In this document: one piece after another, positions 15,527-22,699 of the stretch
Position numbering within the stretch: position 1 is the first letter of the stretch
Layout: every line of letters begins with the position of its first letter
NCBI GenBank assembly: GCA_900766585.1
Contig: CAAFVV010000018.1
Span: 1-30,095, forward strand
Length of the DNA: 30,095 nucleotides
Source of the DNA: Clostridia bacterium
Lineage (GTDB): Bacteria; Bacillota; Clostridia; Oscillospirales; Acutalibacteraceae
Direction of reading: 5' to 3'
Made by a program: the position numbers and the translations under genes
Notes under the pieces: generated by a model
What the model was told of the DNA's origin: nothing
What the model saw: the letters and a program-made list of their open reading frames with translations, nothing else
The model's database searches: none

Positions 15527-16891
15527 ATGTCTGCATCGCCCGCCCGGTCAAACGCCATGACGACCGGATCGCTCTGGAAAAACATATTGCTGTTTTCGCT
15601 GCCGCTGATGGCGTCCCAGCTTCTGCAGGTGCTGTTTAACCTGGCGGATGTCGCCGTCGTCGGTAAATTTTCCGGCGCAATCGCGCTCGGGGCGGTTGGC
15701 TCGACGACCATTTTGGTGACGCTGTTCACCGGGCTGCTGATCGGTCTGGGCAGCGGCGTAAACGTCCGCATCGCGCAGTTTCTCGGCGCAGGGCAGGAAG
15801 ACGACACCCGCGAGACCGTGTTCAACGCGCTGGTGATCTGTGTCGTCGCCGGGGTGCTGCTCGGGGCGGTCGGCGTGACGCTGGCGCGCCCGATGCTGAC
15901 CCTCATCCGCACGAAAGCGGAGCTGATTGACGGCGCGGTGCTGTATTTCCGTATTTATGCGCTCGGTATGCCCGCTGTGGGGCTATTCAATTTTGGCAAT
16001 GCCGTACTGAGCGCCGAGGGCGATACTCGCCGCCCGCTGGTTTACCTGACTGTCGCGGGAGTTCTCAACGTTATCCTGAATCTCGTGTTTGTCCTCGGCT
16101 GCGGCATGGCGGCGGACGGCGTGGCGCTCGCGAGCGTGATCTCGCAGGTCGTATCGGCACTGCTCGTGACCTGGCGGCTGATGAGGAGCAAAAGCGCCTG
16201 CCGCTTAACGCTGCGCCGCGCCCGCCTCTGCCGCGATAAGCTCAGCTGTATTCTGGTGCTCGGACTGCCCGCCGGGCTGCAAAACGCCATTTTCGCGGTC
16301 GCGAACCTCTTTATCCAAGCCGCCGTCAATTCCTTTGACCATGTGATGGTCGAGGGCAATTCCGCCGCGGCGAACGCCGACGCTATTGTCTATAACGTGA
16401 TGGCGGCGTTTTATGTCGCCTGCTCCACGTTCATGGGGCAGAATTACGGCGCGGGGCAGATGAAGCGGGTGAAGCAGAGCTATATCATTTCGCTGATCTA
16501 TTCCTTTGCGGCGGGGGCGGTGCTCGGCGGGCTGCTGATCGTTTTCGGACGGCAGTTTCTGGCGCTGTTTACGAATGACGCTGCCGTGGCAGACGCAGGG
16601 ATGCACCGGCTGCTGATCATGAGCTTTTCCTATATGATCTCCGCCTTTATGGACTGCACCATTGCCGCCTCGCGCGGACTCGGCAAGAGCTTTGTCCCGA
16701 CCGTTACGGTCATCCTCGGCTCCTGCGTGTTCCGCGTGTTGTGGGTGTATACGGTGTTTGCCGCCTTCCGCACCATTCCGTCGCTGTATCTGCTCTACGC
16801 CGCGTCGTGGACGCTCACTGCGGCGGCAGAGACGGTGTATTTTGTGCACGCCTACCGACAGGCGGCAGCGGCGGAGCAGGCTGCGGCGTGA
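15527..16891 (+). CDS. MATE family multidrug/cation efflux transporter
   Basis: The 454-residue integral membrane protein has about twelve hydrophobic helices arranged as two similar halves. Features typical of the clostridial (NorM/DinF-related) MATE group are the opening LWKNILLFSLPLMASQLLQVLFNLADVAVVGKF and the SGVNVRIAQFLGAGQ segment. In the second half, STFMGQNYGAGQMKRVKQ mirrors the latter. Such pumps export cationic drugs or metabolites using Na+ or H+ gradients. The start at 15527 is chosen for the AAAGGAG six bases upstream and for the promoter position. It is a single-gene unit ending in a strong terminator. Confidence 0.93.
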   Translation: MSASPARSNAMTTGSLWKNILLFSLPLMASQLLQVLFNLADVAVVGKFSGAIALGAVGSTTILVTLFTGLLIGLGSGVNVRIAQFLGAGQEDDTRETVFNALVICVVAGVLLGAVGVTLARPMLTLIRTKAELIDGAVLYFRIYALGMPAVGLFNFGNAVLSAEGDTRRPLVYLTVAGVLNVILNLVFVLGCGMAADGVALASVISQVVSALLVTWRLMRSKSACRLTLRRARLCRDKLSCILVLGLPAGLQNAIFAVANLFIQAAVNSFDHVMVEGNSAAANADAIVYNVMAAFYVACSTFMGQNYGAGQMKRVKQSYIISLIYSFAAGAVLGGLLIVFGRQFLALFTNDAAVADAGMHRLLIMSFSYMISAFMDCTIAASRGLGKSFVPTVTVILGSCVFRVLWVYTVFAAFRTIPSLYLLYAASWTLTAAAETVYFVHAYRQAAAAEQAAA

Positions 16892-16917
16892 CCGCACGCA
16901 AAAATTCCGCCAAGACA

Positions 16918-16962
16918 GAAAATGACCGGAACGGGGAATTGTCCCCTTTCCGGTCATTTTTT
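16918..16962 (+). terminator. Bidirectional terminator between the MATE and acyltransferase genes
   Basis: AAAATGACCGGA pairs with TCCGGTCATTTT, with an inner GGGGA/TCCCC stem; T runs flank it on both strands. It can serve the plus-strand MATE gene and the minus-strand acyltransferase operon. Confidence 0.92.
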
Positions 16963-17058
16963 ACCCAACACAAACGGCTCAGCCGCTCTGCGCGGGCTTT
17001 ATCCATTCCGAAAAGGCGGCATAGTGCCGCACGGTAAACTGCGCCGTCGATCCGCGGA

Positions 17059-17868
17059 TCAGTGGTCATCATCGGGGGAAGCCTCCTCCATCGGCAGATA
17101 GCGGATATAGCAGACGTTGCCGGGCGCGTCAGCCGTGCGGCGCATAAACGTATACACCTGATCCCGCAGTGCCTTTCGCGCCTCGCGGCGGGTGAGCGCG
17201 GGATCGCGGAAAAACGGCGCGCTGACCGTCAGCGTCATGCCCGGACGGCGGCACCAGAAAAACAGCCCGCGCCGGCGGCGATAGGTTGCGGCCATGGCGG
17301 CGGCGGGATGCCCGTCCTCCGCGGGATAGCGGAACGACACATCCGTAAACGGTCGGATGCCGGTATAAAACGGCCAGATATGCGCCTCGGGGAATATCGT
17401 CACAACGGCGCCCTGCGCAATGCGCAGGGACATGGCGCGCAAAAAGCCCGGCATTGCCGCGCGGCTCTCGGGGATCGGGATCGCGCCGAGCATCCGCACA
17501 ATGGTGCGCAGTCCCGGGATGGAGACGGTGTCGGCACTGCAGATGATATAGGCGCGGCGCGGAAAGGCGACGAGCGGCCCCAAAAAGGCATCAAGCGGGC
17601 GGGTGTGGTTGCCGTAAAGATACAGCCCGCCGCGCGCGGCACGCAGGCTTTTCCGCCCGCAGATGCGCAGACCGAGCCAGAGCTTGCTGATCACATATAC
17701 CACCGGTATGGCGATGACATAATACAGCAGAAACGAGGCGATGCGGAAGATGAGTGACGTATCGGCAAAGGGGTAGTCGGGCGGGATCGGCTCCGCCTGA
17801 ATATGCGTACCCGCGAAGTCATCATGCAGCGGGTCGCGGTAATAGATGACGCGGCTGTTTTGTTTCAT
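17059..17868 (-). CDS. Lysophospholipid/1-acylglycerol-3-phosphate acyltransferase-like protein (PlsC family)
   Basis: The 269-residue protein has an N-terminal hydrophobic stretch (about 38-65) that should anchor it in the membrane. The acyltransferase blocks follow: GNHTRPLD (His88-x4-Asp93), a middle block with LGAIPIPESR (127-136) and a third block IFPEAHIWPF (158-167), where the common form is FPEGTRS. It would transfer a fatty acyl chain to a glycerol-3-phosphate or glycolipid acceptor. Its ATG overlaps the stop of the upstream glycosyltransferase by four bases (ATGA), a sign of coupled translation, so the pair probably acts in one membrane glycolipid pathway. The acceptor is unknown. 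Confidence 0.87.
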   Translation of the reverse strand: MKQNSRVIYYRDPLHDDFAGTHIQAEPIPPDYPFADTSLIFRIASFLLYYVIAIPVVYVISKLWLGLRICGRKSLRAARGGLYLYGNHTRPLDAFLGPLVAFPRRAYIICSADTVSIPGLRTIVRMLGAIPIPESRAAMPGFLRAMSLRIAQGAVVTIFPEAHIWPFYTGIRPFTDVSFRYPAEDGHPAAAMAATYRRRRGLFFWCRRPGMTLTVSAPFFRDPALTRREARKALRDQVYTFMRRTADAPGNVCYIRYLPMEEASPDDDH

Positions 17869-19007
17869 GCGCCCAGCTTCACTCCCGCCGTCTCTGCGAG
17901 CATCTGCTCCATCTGCTCCATGCAGTGATCAAACGCAAACTGCTCGGCATAGCCGAGATAGGCTTTGCTGCACGCCTCCCGTTCCTGCGGATGCTCGATC
18001 CAGTAGTCGATGCGCCGCGCAAGGTCGGCGGCGTCGTTGCAGCGGAACAGGTTGTCCGGCGTGCGGGCGAAAAAGCGGGTGGCGCTGCGCTTTGAATCCG
18101 AGATGACCGGCGTCAGCCCGCAGGAGATGGCTTCAAGGCACGAGATCGCCTCGATCTCGATCTCCGCCGGATGGACATAGAGCTGAGCGCTGTTGACGAC
18201 GCCGAGCAGCTCCTCGCGCGAATAAAATTTCATGACCGGCTCAGCGATGCCCCGCCGCTTGGCCCGGCGGCGGATCGCCTCCTCCTGCGGCCCCTTTCCG
18301 GCGAAAATCAGCCGCAGCTCGTCGCGGTGACGGGAGAGCGCCGCCGCGTCGATCAGGATGCGGTGGGATTTTTCGCGGCTGTACCGCCCCGTGAACAGGA
18401 TGCGGAAGCCCCCCTCGCTGCCTGCGGGCGGCACGCCGGGGCCGGGATGCCACATGGCGGAAACGCCGTTGGAGATCACATGGTGCGGCGTCGGCCCGAC
18501 CACCTGCTCAAACACCTCGCAGATAAAGCGGGTGGGATAGTGGATGGCGTCGCAGTAACGGTATAAGCGGCGGTTGAGCACGCGGTAGACCGTGCGGTTA
18601 ACAAGCCGGCTGTTCATCAGGAATACATGGCTCGTGATGTTTTCCGCCTGGCAGTGGAAGCCCGCCGTGAGCGGGATGCCCTTTTCGTGCGCCATGCGCG
18701 CCGCCGCGCCGCCGAGGGAAAACGGCGTCATGACATGCACCACGTCCGCGCCCTCCATGGCGGCGGACAGCACAGCCTTGTCCGCCCGTCCCGGGGTCAC
18801 GCCGTTTTTCGCCACATAGCCGTTGAAGATGCCGAGATTGTACACCGGTGTCACAAAGGTGTCCTTTTCGCCGCGGCGGCTCTCGTCCGGACAGACCACC
18901 CGCACGGTATGCCCGCAGGAGCGCAGGTGGCGGATCAGATTCATTGCCGCGATAGTCGTGCCGTTATTTTCCTCGCCCAGCACATCGCAGACCACAGTCA
19001 CGATCAT
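17865..19007 (-). CDS. Glycosyltransferase family 4 (lipid-glycosyltransferase-like)
   Basis: The 380-residue GT-B enzyme has an N-terminal acceptor domain (VTVVCDVLGEENNGTTIAAMNLIRHL, and HVMTPFSLGGAAARMAHEKG) and a C-terminal nucleotide-sugar domain. In the latter, FRILFTGRYSREKSHRILIDA and HPAEIEIEAISCLEAISCG give the E-x7-E type motif and the ribose contacts. Relatives include diacylglycerol glycosyltransferases of Firmicutes. The open frame starts 40 codons earlier, but the start at 19007 has GGAG upstream and a good promoter, and the usual N-terminus MIVTVVCD begins there. It overlaps the acyltransferase gene by four bases. No lipid substrate can be proven from sequence. Confidence 0.88.
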   Translation of the reverse strand: MIVTVVCDVLGEENNGTTIAAMNLIRHLRSCGHTVRVVCPDESRRGEKDTFVTPVYNLGIFNGYVAKNGVTPGRADKAVLSAAMEGADVVHVMTPFSLGGAAARMAHEKGIPLTAGFHCQAENITSHVFLMNSRLVNRTVYRVLNRRLYRYCDAIHYPTRFICEVFEQVVGPTPHHVISNGVSAMWHPGPGVPPAGSEGGFRILFTGRYSREKSHRILIDAAALSRHRDELRLIFAGKGPQEEAIRRRAKRRGIAEPVMKFYSREELLGVVNSAQLYVHPAEIEIEAISCLEAISCGLTPVISDSKRSATRFFARTPDNLFRCNDAADLARRIDYWIEHPQEREACSKAYLGYAEQFAFDHCMEQMEQMLAETAGVKLGA

Positions 19008-19098
19008 ACGGTTTTTTCTCCTCCGTTTTCCGGCAGCCGCCAAGCGCCTGTCTGCGCCCTGCCCATTTGTCGGGCGGCTTTTGCCGTATTCTGCCGTC

Positions 19099-19127
19099 AT
19101 TATACGACAAAACAGCCGGATTGGCAA
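19099..19127 (-). promoter_or_regulatory. Promoter of the glycosyltransferase-acyltransferase operon
   Basis: On the minus strand TTGCCA (19127-19122), a 17-bp spacer and a perfect TATAAT (19104-19099). It lies inside and just beyond the hairpin that ends the upstream flavoprotein gene. Confidence 0.82.
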
Positions 19128-19151
19128 GCAAAATTGCCTGTCTGTCCGGCT
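19114..19151 (-). terminator. Terminator of the COG2509 flavoprotein gene
   Basis: AGCCGGA pairs with TCCGGCT, and GGCAA with TTGCC inside it, followed on the minus strand by GTTTTGT. Its 3' arm doubles as the -35 region of the next operon. Confidence 0.6.
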
Positions 19152-19182
19152 GTTTCGGTTATTTTTCGACAGCTTTTGCCGC

Positions 19183-20583
19183 TTATTCGCCCTCTTTGGC
19201 GAGCAGACGGCCCATCAGAACGCCCATCACCGAGGCCATCATCAGTCCGCGCGTCCAGCCGCTCGAGTCGCCGAGGCAGTGCAGCCCGCGGATGTTGGTA
19301 CACAGGTCGGTGTCCATCTTCACGCGGTTGCTGTAAAATTTCAGCTCCGGGGAATAGAGCAGCGTCTCATAGGAGGCGAAGCCCGGAACAACGTGATCGA
19401 CCGCGTGGATGAAGTTGATGATGTTGGTCATGGCGCGATAGGGCATCGCGGCGGTGATATCGCCCGCGACGGCATCGGGCAGCGTCGGGCGGACGTTCGA
19501 CTGCGACAGCTCCTTTTCCCAGGTGCGCTTTCCGTCGAGAATATCGCCGAACCGCTGCACCAGAATGTGGCCGTTGGCGAGCATGTTTGTCAGCTCGCCC
19601 ACCTTCTGCGCATACGCAATCGGCTGATTGAACGGCACGCTGAAGTTGTGGGAGCAGAGAATGGACAGATTCGTGTTGTCGGATTTCAGCTCTTTATAAG
19701 AATGTCCGTTTACAACGGCGAGATCGTTGTCATAATTTTCCTGCGACACAAAGCCGCCCGGATTCTGGCAGAAGGTGCGCACCTTGTTTTTAAACGGCTT
19801 CGGATAGCCGACGAGCTTGGACTCATAGAGCACCTCGTTGACCTTTTCCATGACCTCGTTGCGCACCTCGACCCGCACGCCGATATCGACCGTGCCGGGC
19901 TGGTGGGCGATGCCGTATTCGGTGCAGAGCCCCTCGAGCCAGTCCGCGCCGCGGCGGCCGGTCGCCACGACCGTCTCATCGGCGAAGATCTCGCTCTCCT
20001 TGCGGCCGTCGAACAGGCGGGCGCCCTTGCACGCGCCGTCCTCCATGATCAGATTCAGGCATTCCTGACCAAACCACAGCTCCACGCCGTTGTTCAGCAG
20101 ATACTGCTCGATTGCGTAGTAGATCTCCTGCGCCTTTTCCGTGCCGAGATGGCGGATGGGGCAGTCGACGAGCTTAAGTCCCGCCTGGATCGCGCGGGAG
20201 CGGATCTCCTTGACCGCCTCGACGTTGCCGATGCCCTCGACATGGGTGTCCGCGCCGAATTCAAGATAGATGCCGTCGGTGTAGTTGATCGTGTCCTGCA
20301 CGAGCTGCTCGCCGACGAGCGACGGCAGATCGCCGCCCACCTCATAGCTCAGTGACAGCTTGCCGTCCGAAAACGCGCCCGCGCCGGAAAAGCCAGTGGT
20401 AATATGGCAATAAGGCTTGCAGTTCATGCACTTTTTGGTCTTGGTCTTGGGGCAGGCGCGCCGCTCAATCGGGGCGCCCTTTTCCACGATCAGAATCGAC
20501 TTTTTCGACCCCTTGCGCAGCAGCTCTAGAGCCGTGAAAATGCCGGCAGGACCGGCGCCGATGATGAGTACATCCTTTTTCAT
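19183..20583 (-). CDS. FAD-dependent dehydrogenase of the COG2509 type
   Basis: The 466-residue flavoprotein starts with the dinucleotide loop VLIIGAGPAGIFTALELL (5-22) and the acidic end VEKG. A Cys-rich insert follows, with CPKTKTKKCMNCKPYC (44-59), then ITTGFSGAGAFSDGKLSL; this is the hallmark of the uncharacterised FAD-dependent dehydrogenases of COG2509. A second nucleotide contact VVATGRRGADWL lies near 225-236, and the C-terminal GLHCLGDSSGWTRGLMMASVMG closes the FAD site. The Cys cluster may bind a metal or form disulfides. The reaction is unknown. GGAG precedes the ATG at a short distance. A single gene, with a hairpin downstream. Confidence 0.88.
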   Translation of the reverse strand: MKKDVLIIGAGPAGIFTALELLRKGSKKSILIVEKGAPIERRACPKTKTKKCMNCKPYCHITTGFSGAGAFSDGKLSLSYEVGGDLPSLVGEQLVQDTINYTDGIYLEFGADTHVEGIGNVEAVKEIRSRAIQAGLKLVDCPIRHLGTEKAQEIYYAIEQYLLNNGVELWFGQECLNLIMEDGACKGARLFDGRKESEIFADETVVATGRRGADWLEGLCTEYGIAHQPGTVDIGVRVEVRNEVMEKVNEVLYESKLVGYPKPFKNKVRTFCQNPGGFVSQENYDNDLAVVNGHSYKELKSDNTNLSILCSHNFSVPFNQPIAYAQKVGELTNMLANGHILVQRFGDILDGKRTWEKELSQSNVRPTLPDAVAGDITAAMPYRAMTNIINFIHAVDHVVPGFASYETLLYSPELKFYSNRVKMDTDLCTNIRGLHCLGDSSGWTRGLMMASVMGVLMGRLLAKEGE

Positions 20584-20693
20584 AGCCTTATATCTCCATT
20601 ATATAACGTATGTCTTTTCTAAAAAGACACCATCCCTCATTATATCGGATTTTGCTGAGTATGTCAAGAGCAGACGGGCGGAAAACCGTAGTG

Positions 20694-21008
20694 TCATGGC
20701 GCGGGATGGTTCATGGCGCGGAGCAGCTGCAGGACCGCGTCCTTCTGCTCGGGCGTGAGGCTGATCCAGCTGTCAAACAGCGCTTTAAGCTGCGGGGTCA
20801 GCTCTACCATCTCGCCCTCCGCAAAAAACTGCGACATCGTGATGCCGAAGCCCGCGCAGATCGCCTCCAGCGTGGCGATTGAGGGGACGGTATTGCGGCG
20901 GAAGATGTTGCCGATGGTCGCTTGGGCAAGCCCGCATTCTTTTGACAGTCTGTACTCCGTCCATCCGCGATCCTGAAGTAATTGCCGCAGTCTTTCGTGC
21001 GTGTCCAT
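20694..21008 (-). CDS. XRE family (Cro/cI-like) repressor
   Basis: The 104-residue protein has one helix-turn-helix (about 16-60: EYRLSKECGLAQATIGNIFRR, then VPSIATLEAICAGFGITMSQFF). A short C-terminal helix pair follows (about 70-100, LTPEQKDAVLQLLRAM), likely for dimerisation. The ATG at 21008 is preferred because AAAGGTGGTG lies before it; a GTG six codons earlier overlaps that site and the operator. It is divergent from the SLOG gene. One arm of a perfect 14-bp inverted repeat touches its leader and the other lies within the SLOG promoter, so it probably represses both itself and the SLOG gene. Confidence 0.9.
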   Translation of the reverse strand: MDTHERLRQLLQDRGWTEYRLSKECGLAQATIGNIFRRNTVPSIATLEAICAGFGITMSQFFAEGEMVELTPQLKALFDSWISLTPEQKDAVLQLLRAMNHPAP

Positions 21009-21023
21009 AGCGACACCACCTTT

Positions 21024-21091
21024 CACATACCTATTTTACGTCTAAGTTGAGTCAGAAAATACTTTTTAGTTGAATACAAAATAGGTATGTG
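21024..21091. promoter_or_regulatory. Perfect 14-bp inverted repeat, probable shared operator
   Basis: CACATACCTATTTT at 21024-21037 is repeated, inverted and without mismatch, as AAAATAGGTATGTG at 21078-21091, with 40 bases between the arms. The left arm lies just upstream of the XRE ribosome site. The right arm fills most of the spacer of the SLOG promoter. The ATACCTAT core is itself nearly palindromic, as expected for a helix-turn-helix dimer site. Confidence 0.7.
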
Positions 21092-21098
21092 TTATTAT
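21070..21098 (+). promoter_or_regulatory. Promoter of the SLOG gene
   Basis: TTGAAT (21070-21075), a 17-bp spacer and TATTAT (21093-21098). The right operator arm occupies 21078-21091, between the two hexamers, a position where bound protein would block RNA polymerase. Confidence 0.65.
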
Positions 21099-21122
21099 GT
21101 ATTGCAGAAGGGAGGAGTATGT

Positions 21123-21611
21123 ATGACTGAACAAGAAAAACGGCAAAGACGGGTCTGCTTCACCGGACACCGTCCGGAAAAGCTGACCCGCAGCGAGGAG
21201 GAGATCCGGCAGGAGCTTGACCGCTGCATCCGTCAGGCGGCAGCTCTGGGCAAAACGGTATTTATCACAGGCATGGCGCGCGGCACGGATATCTGGGCGG
21301 CACAGACGGTGCTGACCCTGCGGGCGGAGGGCGAGCCGGTCCGGCTGCTGTGCGCCTGCCCCTATGCCGGGTTCGACGCGTATTTCGACAGCGACTGGCA
21401 GCGGCAGAGCCGCGCGGTGCTGGCGGCGGCGGATGACGTGAGGGTGCTCAGTCCCATCTACCATACCGGCTGCTTTGCTGTCCGCAACCGCTGGATGGTG
21501 GATCATGCGTCGGCGGTTATCGCGGTATACAGCGGACAGGCGGCAACACAGGGTAAGACGCTGCGGTATGCCGAACGGATGGGGCTGCCGGTCACGGTGA
21601 TCGGCGGATAA
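21123..21611 (+). CDS. SLOG-fold protein, DUF1273/YpsA-like
   Basis: The 162-residue protein begins with CFTGHRPEKL (12-21) and has GMARGTDIWAA (50-60) followed by a Rossmann-like strand (VRLLCACPYAGF). ADDVRVLSPIY and ASAVIAVYSGQAATQGKTLRYAERMG complete it. These are the marks of the DUF1273/YpsA branch of the SLOG superfamily, which binds nucleotides or nucleotide-derived ligands; YpsA itself has been linked to cell division in Bacillus. Other SLOG proteins act in nucleotide signalling and phage defence, so a sensor role is possible. The ATG at 21123 is used because GGAGG lies seven bases upstream. Expression is probably controlled by the divergent XRE protein. Confidence 0.87.
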   Translation: MTEQEKRQRRVCFTGHRPEKLTRSEEEIRQELDRCIRQAAALGKTVFITGMARGTDIWAAQTVLTLRAEGEPVRLLCACPYAGFDAYFDSDWQRQSRAVLAAADDVRVLSPIYHTGCFAVRNRWMVDHASAVIAVYSGQAATQGKTLRYAERMGLPVTVIGG

Positions 21612-21660
21612 AAAAATCGGGACAAATCCGAAAACCCTATTGTATTTCTCACTGTAATGC

Positions 21661-22012
21661 GCTAAAATAGAGGAAACCAGCGCCTTTGCCTATGACGAGG
21701 CGGAGATGGAGGCGTATGTTGCCGGTCTGCGCGCTGTACGCGAACGAGGAGGGCTTTGCCGACAAAAGCCCTAGGAAATTAAAACAGGCGGTCATTGCGC
21801 AGACAAAGCAGGACTGGATTGCCGGCGCGGTCTGCAAGGGCCGCGGCGGCACCTTTGACGAAGCCGAATTTGCCGCACAGGCGGATCAGATGCGGGAAAT
21901 GATGGAGCTGACCGGCGAGTCGGTGCCGGAACGCGCGGCTCCGGACGTGCGGTTTAATGCGATCGACGAGATCATCGTGCGAAAGGCAGGGGCGGAATAT
22001 GGCAGCGGTTGA
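21661..22012 (+). pseudogene. Frameshifted, N-terminally truncated gene of unknown family
   Basis: Two frames hold parts of one protein. The frame starting at 21661 gives FAYDEAEMEAYVAGLR and then runs into a stop. The next frame continues as LYANEEGFADKSPRKLKQAV and on to the stop at 22012. One extra base near 21733 would explain the break. No start codon precedes the first part, and a stop lies just before it. The charged helical C-terminal part (KQDWIAGAVCKGRGGTFDEAEF, DEIIVRKAG) is not a family I recognise; a regulator C-terminus is possible but unproven. The end overlaps the start of the thioredoxin-like gene by 14 bases, suggesting it was once the first gene of that operon. A TTG start at 21686 could also give a short intact protein. 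Confidence 0.5.
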
Positions 22013-22316
22013 ACTGAAAGAACAGGAGTGGCAGGCGTTTTCTCAGACGGAGTACGCGGTGGTCGACTGCTACGGGGACAATTGCGTCGTCTGTGTGATG
22101 CTCGAACCGGTCTATAACGGCGCGGCGGATGAGCTGAACGCGGTTGCTTTCGGCCGGATCAACACTACGCGGTATCCCGATATCGCGGAAAAATTCGGCA
22201 TCAACGCCATGCCGACGCCGCTGCATTTTCGCCGCGGAGAACTTGTCAACCAAGCGGTCGGCGGCATGGACTGCGAGCAGCTGCTTGCCTGTCTGGCGGT
22301 GCTGCTGTATCAGTAA
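21999..22316 (+). CDS. Thioredoxin-like protein with CVVC active site
   Basis: The 105-residue protein has the thioredoxin outline. The strand AVVDCYGDNC leads into CVVC (the position of the usual CGPC), followed by a helix. The strand AFGRINTTRYPDIAEKFGINAMPTPLHFRRGE holds the cis-Pro equivalent (AMPTP) and a C-terminal helix completes the fold. It would exchange disulfides with protein partners. The CxxC pair has two Val instead of Gly-Pro, which should change its redox potential. GGGGCGG lies just before the ATG. The next gene, 17 bases downstream, encodes an FTR-like protein, which suggests that this thioredoxin is reduced by ferredoxin through an Fe-S thiol relay. Confidence 0.82.
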   Translation: MAAVELKEQEWQAFSQTEYAVVDCYGDNCVVCVMLEPVYNGAADELNAVAFGRINTTRYPDIAEKFGINAMPTPLHFRRGELVNQAVGGMDCEQLLACLAVLLYQ

Positions 22317-22333
22317 ACGGGAGGTGTGTACAT

Positions 22334-22534
22334 ATGGCTAAGGTGCGGCTCAACGAAGACCGCGAGGTCGTGGCTCAGGTGAAGGAGGGCTTGAAGCGCA
22401 CGGGCGGATACTGTCCCTGCCGCGTCGGGAGAAAGCCCGAGAACAGGTGCATCTGCGAGGAATTCAAGGCGCAGATCGCCGACCCCGATTTTGAAGGATA
22501 CTGCCATTGCCGGCTGTATTATAAAGAGAAGTAA
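22334..22534 (+). CDS. Minimal ferredoxin-thioredoxin reductase catalytic-chain-like protein
   Basis: The 66-residue protein carries three Cys pairs in the order of the FTR catalytic subunit: CPC (27-29), CIC (39-41) and CHC (57-59). In the plant enzyme these Cys hold a 4Fe-4S cluster and the redox disulfide, in the order CPC, CPC, CHC. Here the first spacing is nine residues and the second pair is CIC. The N-terminal KVRLNEDREVVAQVKEGLKRTGGYCPC and the C-terminal GYCHCRLYY fit the family. It lacks the variable subunit and the longer N-terminus. GGGAGGTG lies before the ATG. It follows the thioredoxin-like gene, its likely partner, in one operon. Confidence 0.85.
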   Translation: MAKVRLNEDREVVAQVKEGLKRTGGYCPCRVGRKPENRCICEEFKAQIADPDFEGYCHCRLYYKEK

Positions 22535-22545
22535 GGAGAATTCAC

Positions 22546-22699
22546 GTAAAAAAGGCATTGTCTTTGGTTTTTGCCGCTGTGATGCTGCTGTCCTTGGCGG
22601 GCTGCAGCCTGTTCAGCAGCAAATCGGTCGTCAAGCTCGGCGCATACAGCACAACAACCATAGCGGGCAGTCTCGGCTACCTCGCCGAGCGGGTGCGCA
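22546..22699 (+). pseudogene. 5' fragment of a lipoprotein gene with a lost start codon
   Basis: A GGAG site at 22535-22538 is followed after seven bases by GTA, then AAA AAG GCA and a perfect signal peptide (ALSLVFAAVMLLSLAGC with a lipobox). GTA stands where ATG or GTG is expected; the nearest ordinary start (TTG at 22558) is too far from the ribosome site. About 30 residues of mature sequence follow (SLFSSKSVVKLGAYSTTTIA), and the sense then breaks near 22700, where the antisense histidine kinase remnant begins. The read-through frame stops at 22770. It probably began as a substrate-binding or surface lipoprotein; the family cannot be told. Confidence 0.6.

Noticed and set aside
16815..17072. 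A small minus-strand frame (85 codons) overlapping the end of the acyltransferase gene
   Set aside because: It reads straight through the bidirectional terminator into antisense MATE sequence and has no own ribosome site; its start overlaps the acyltransferase stop by chance.
18823..20355. A 510-codon plus-strand open frame opposite the glycosyltransferase and flavoprotein genes
   Set aside because: It is antisense to two well-identified genes; composition bias explains the lack of stops.
21640..21668. TTGTAT-17-TAAAAT as a promoter for the thioredoxin/FTR operon
   Set aside because: The spacing is good, but its downstream part overlaps remnant coding sequence and both hexamers are weak. 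It may be real; it is too uncertain to list.
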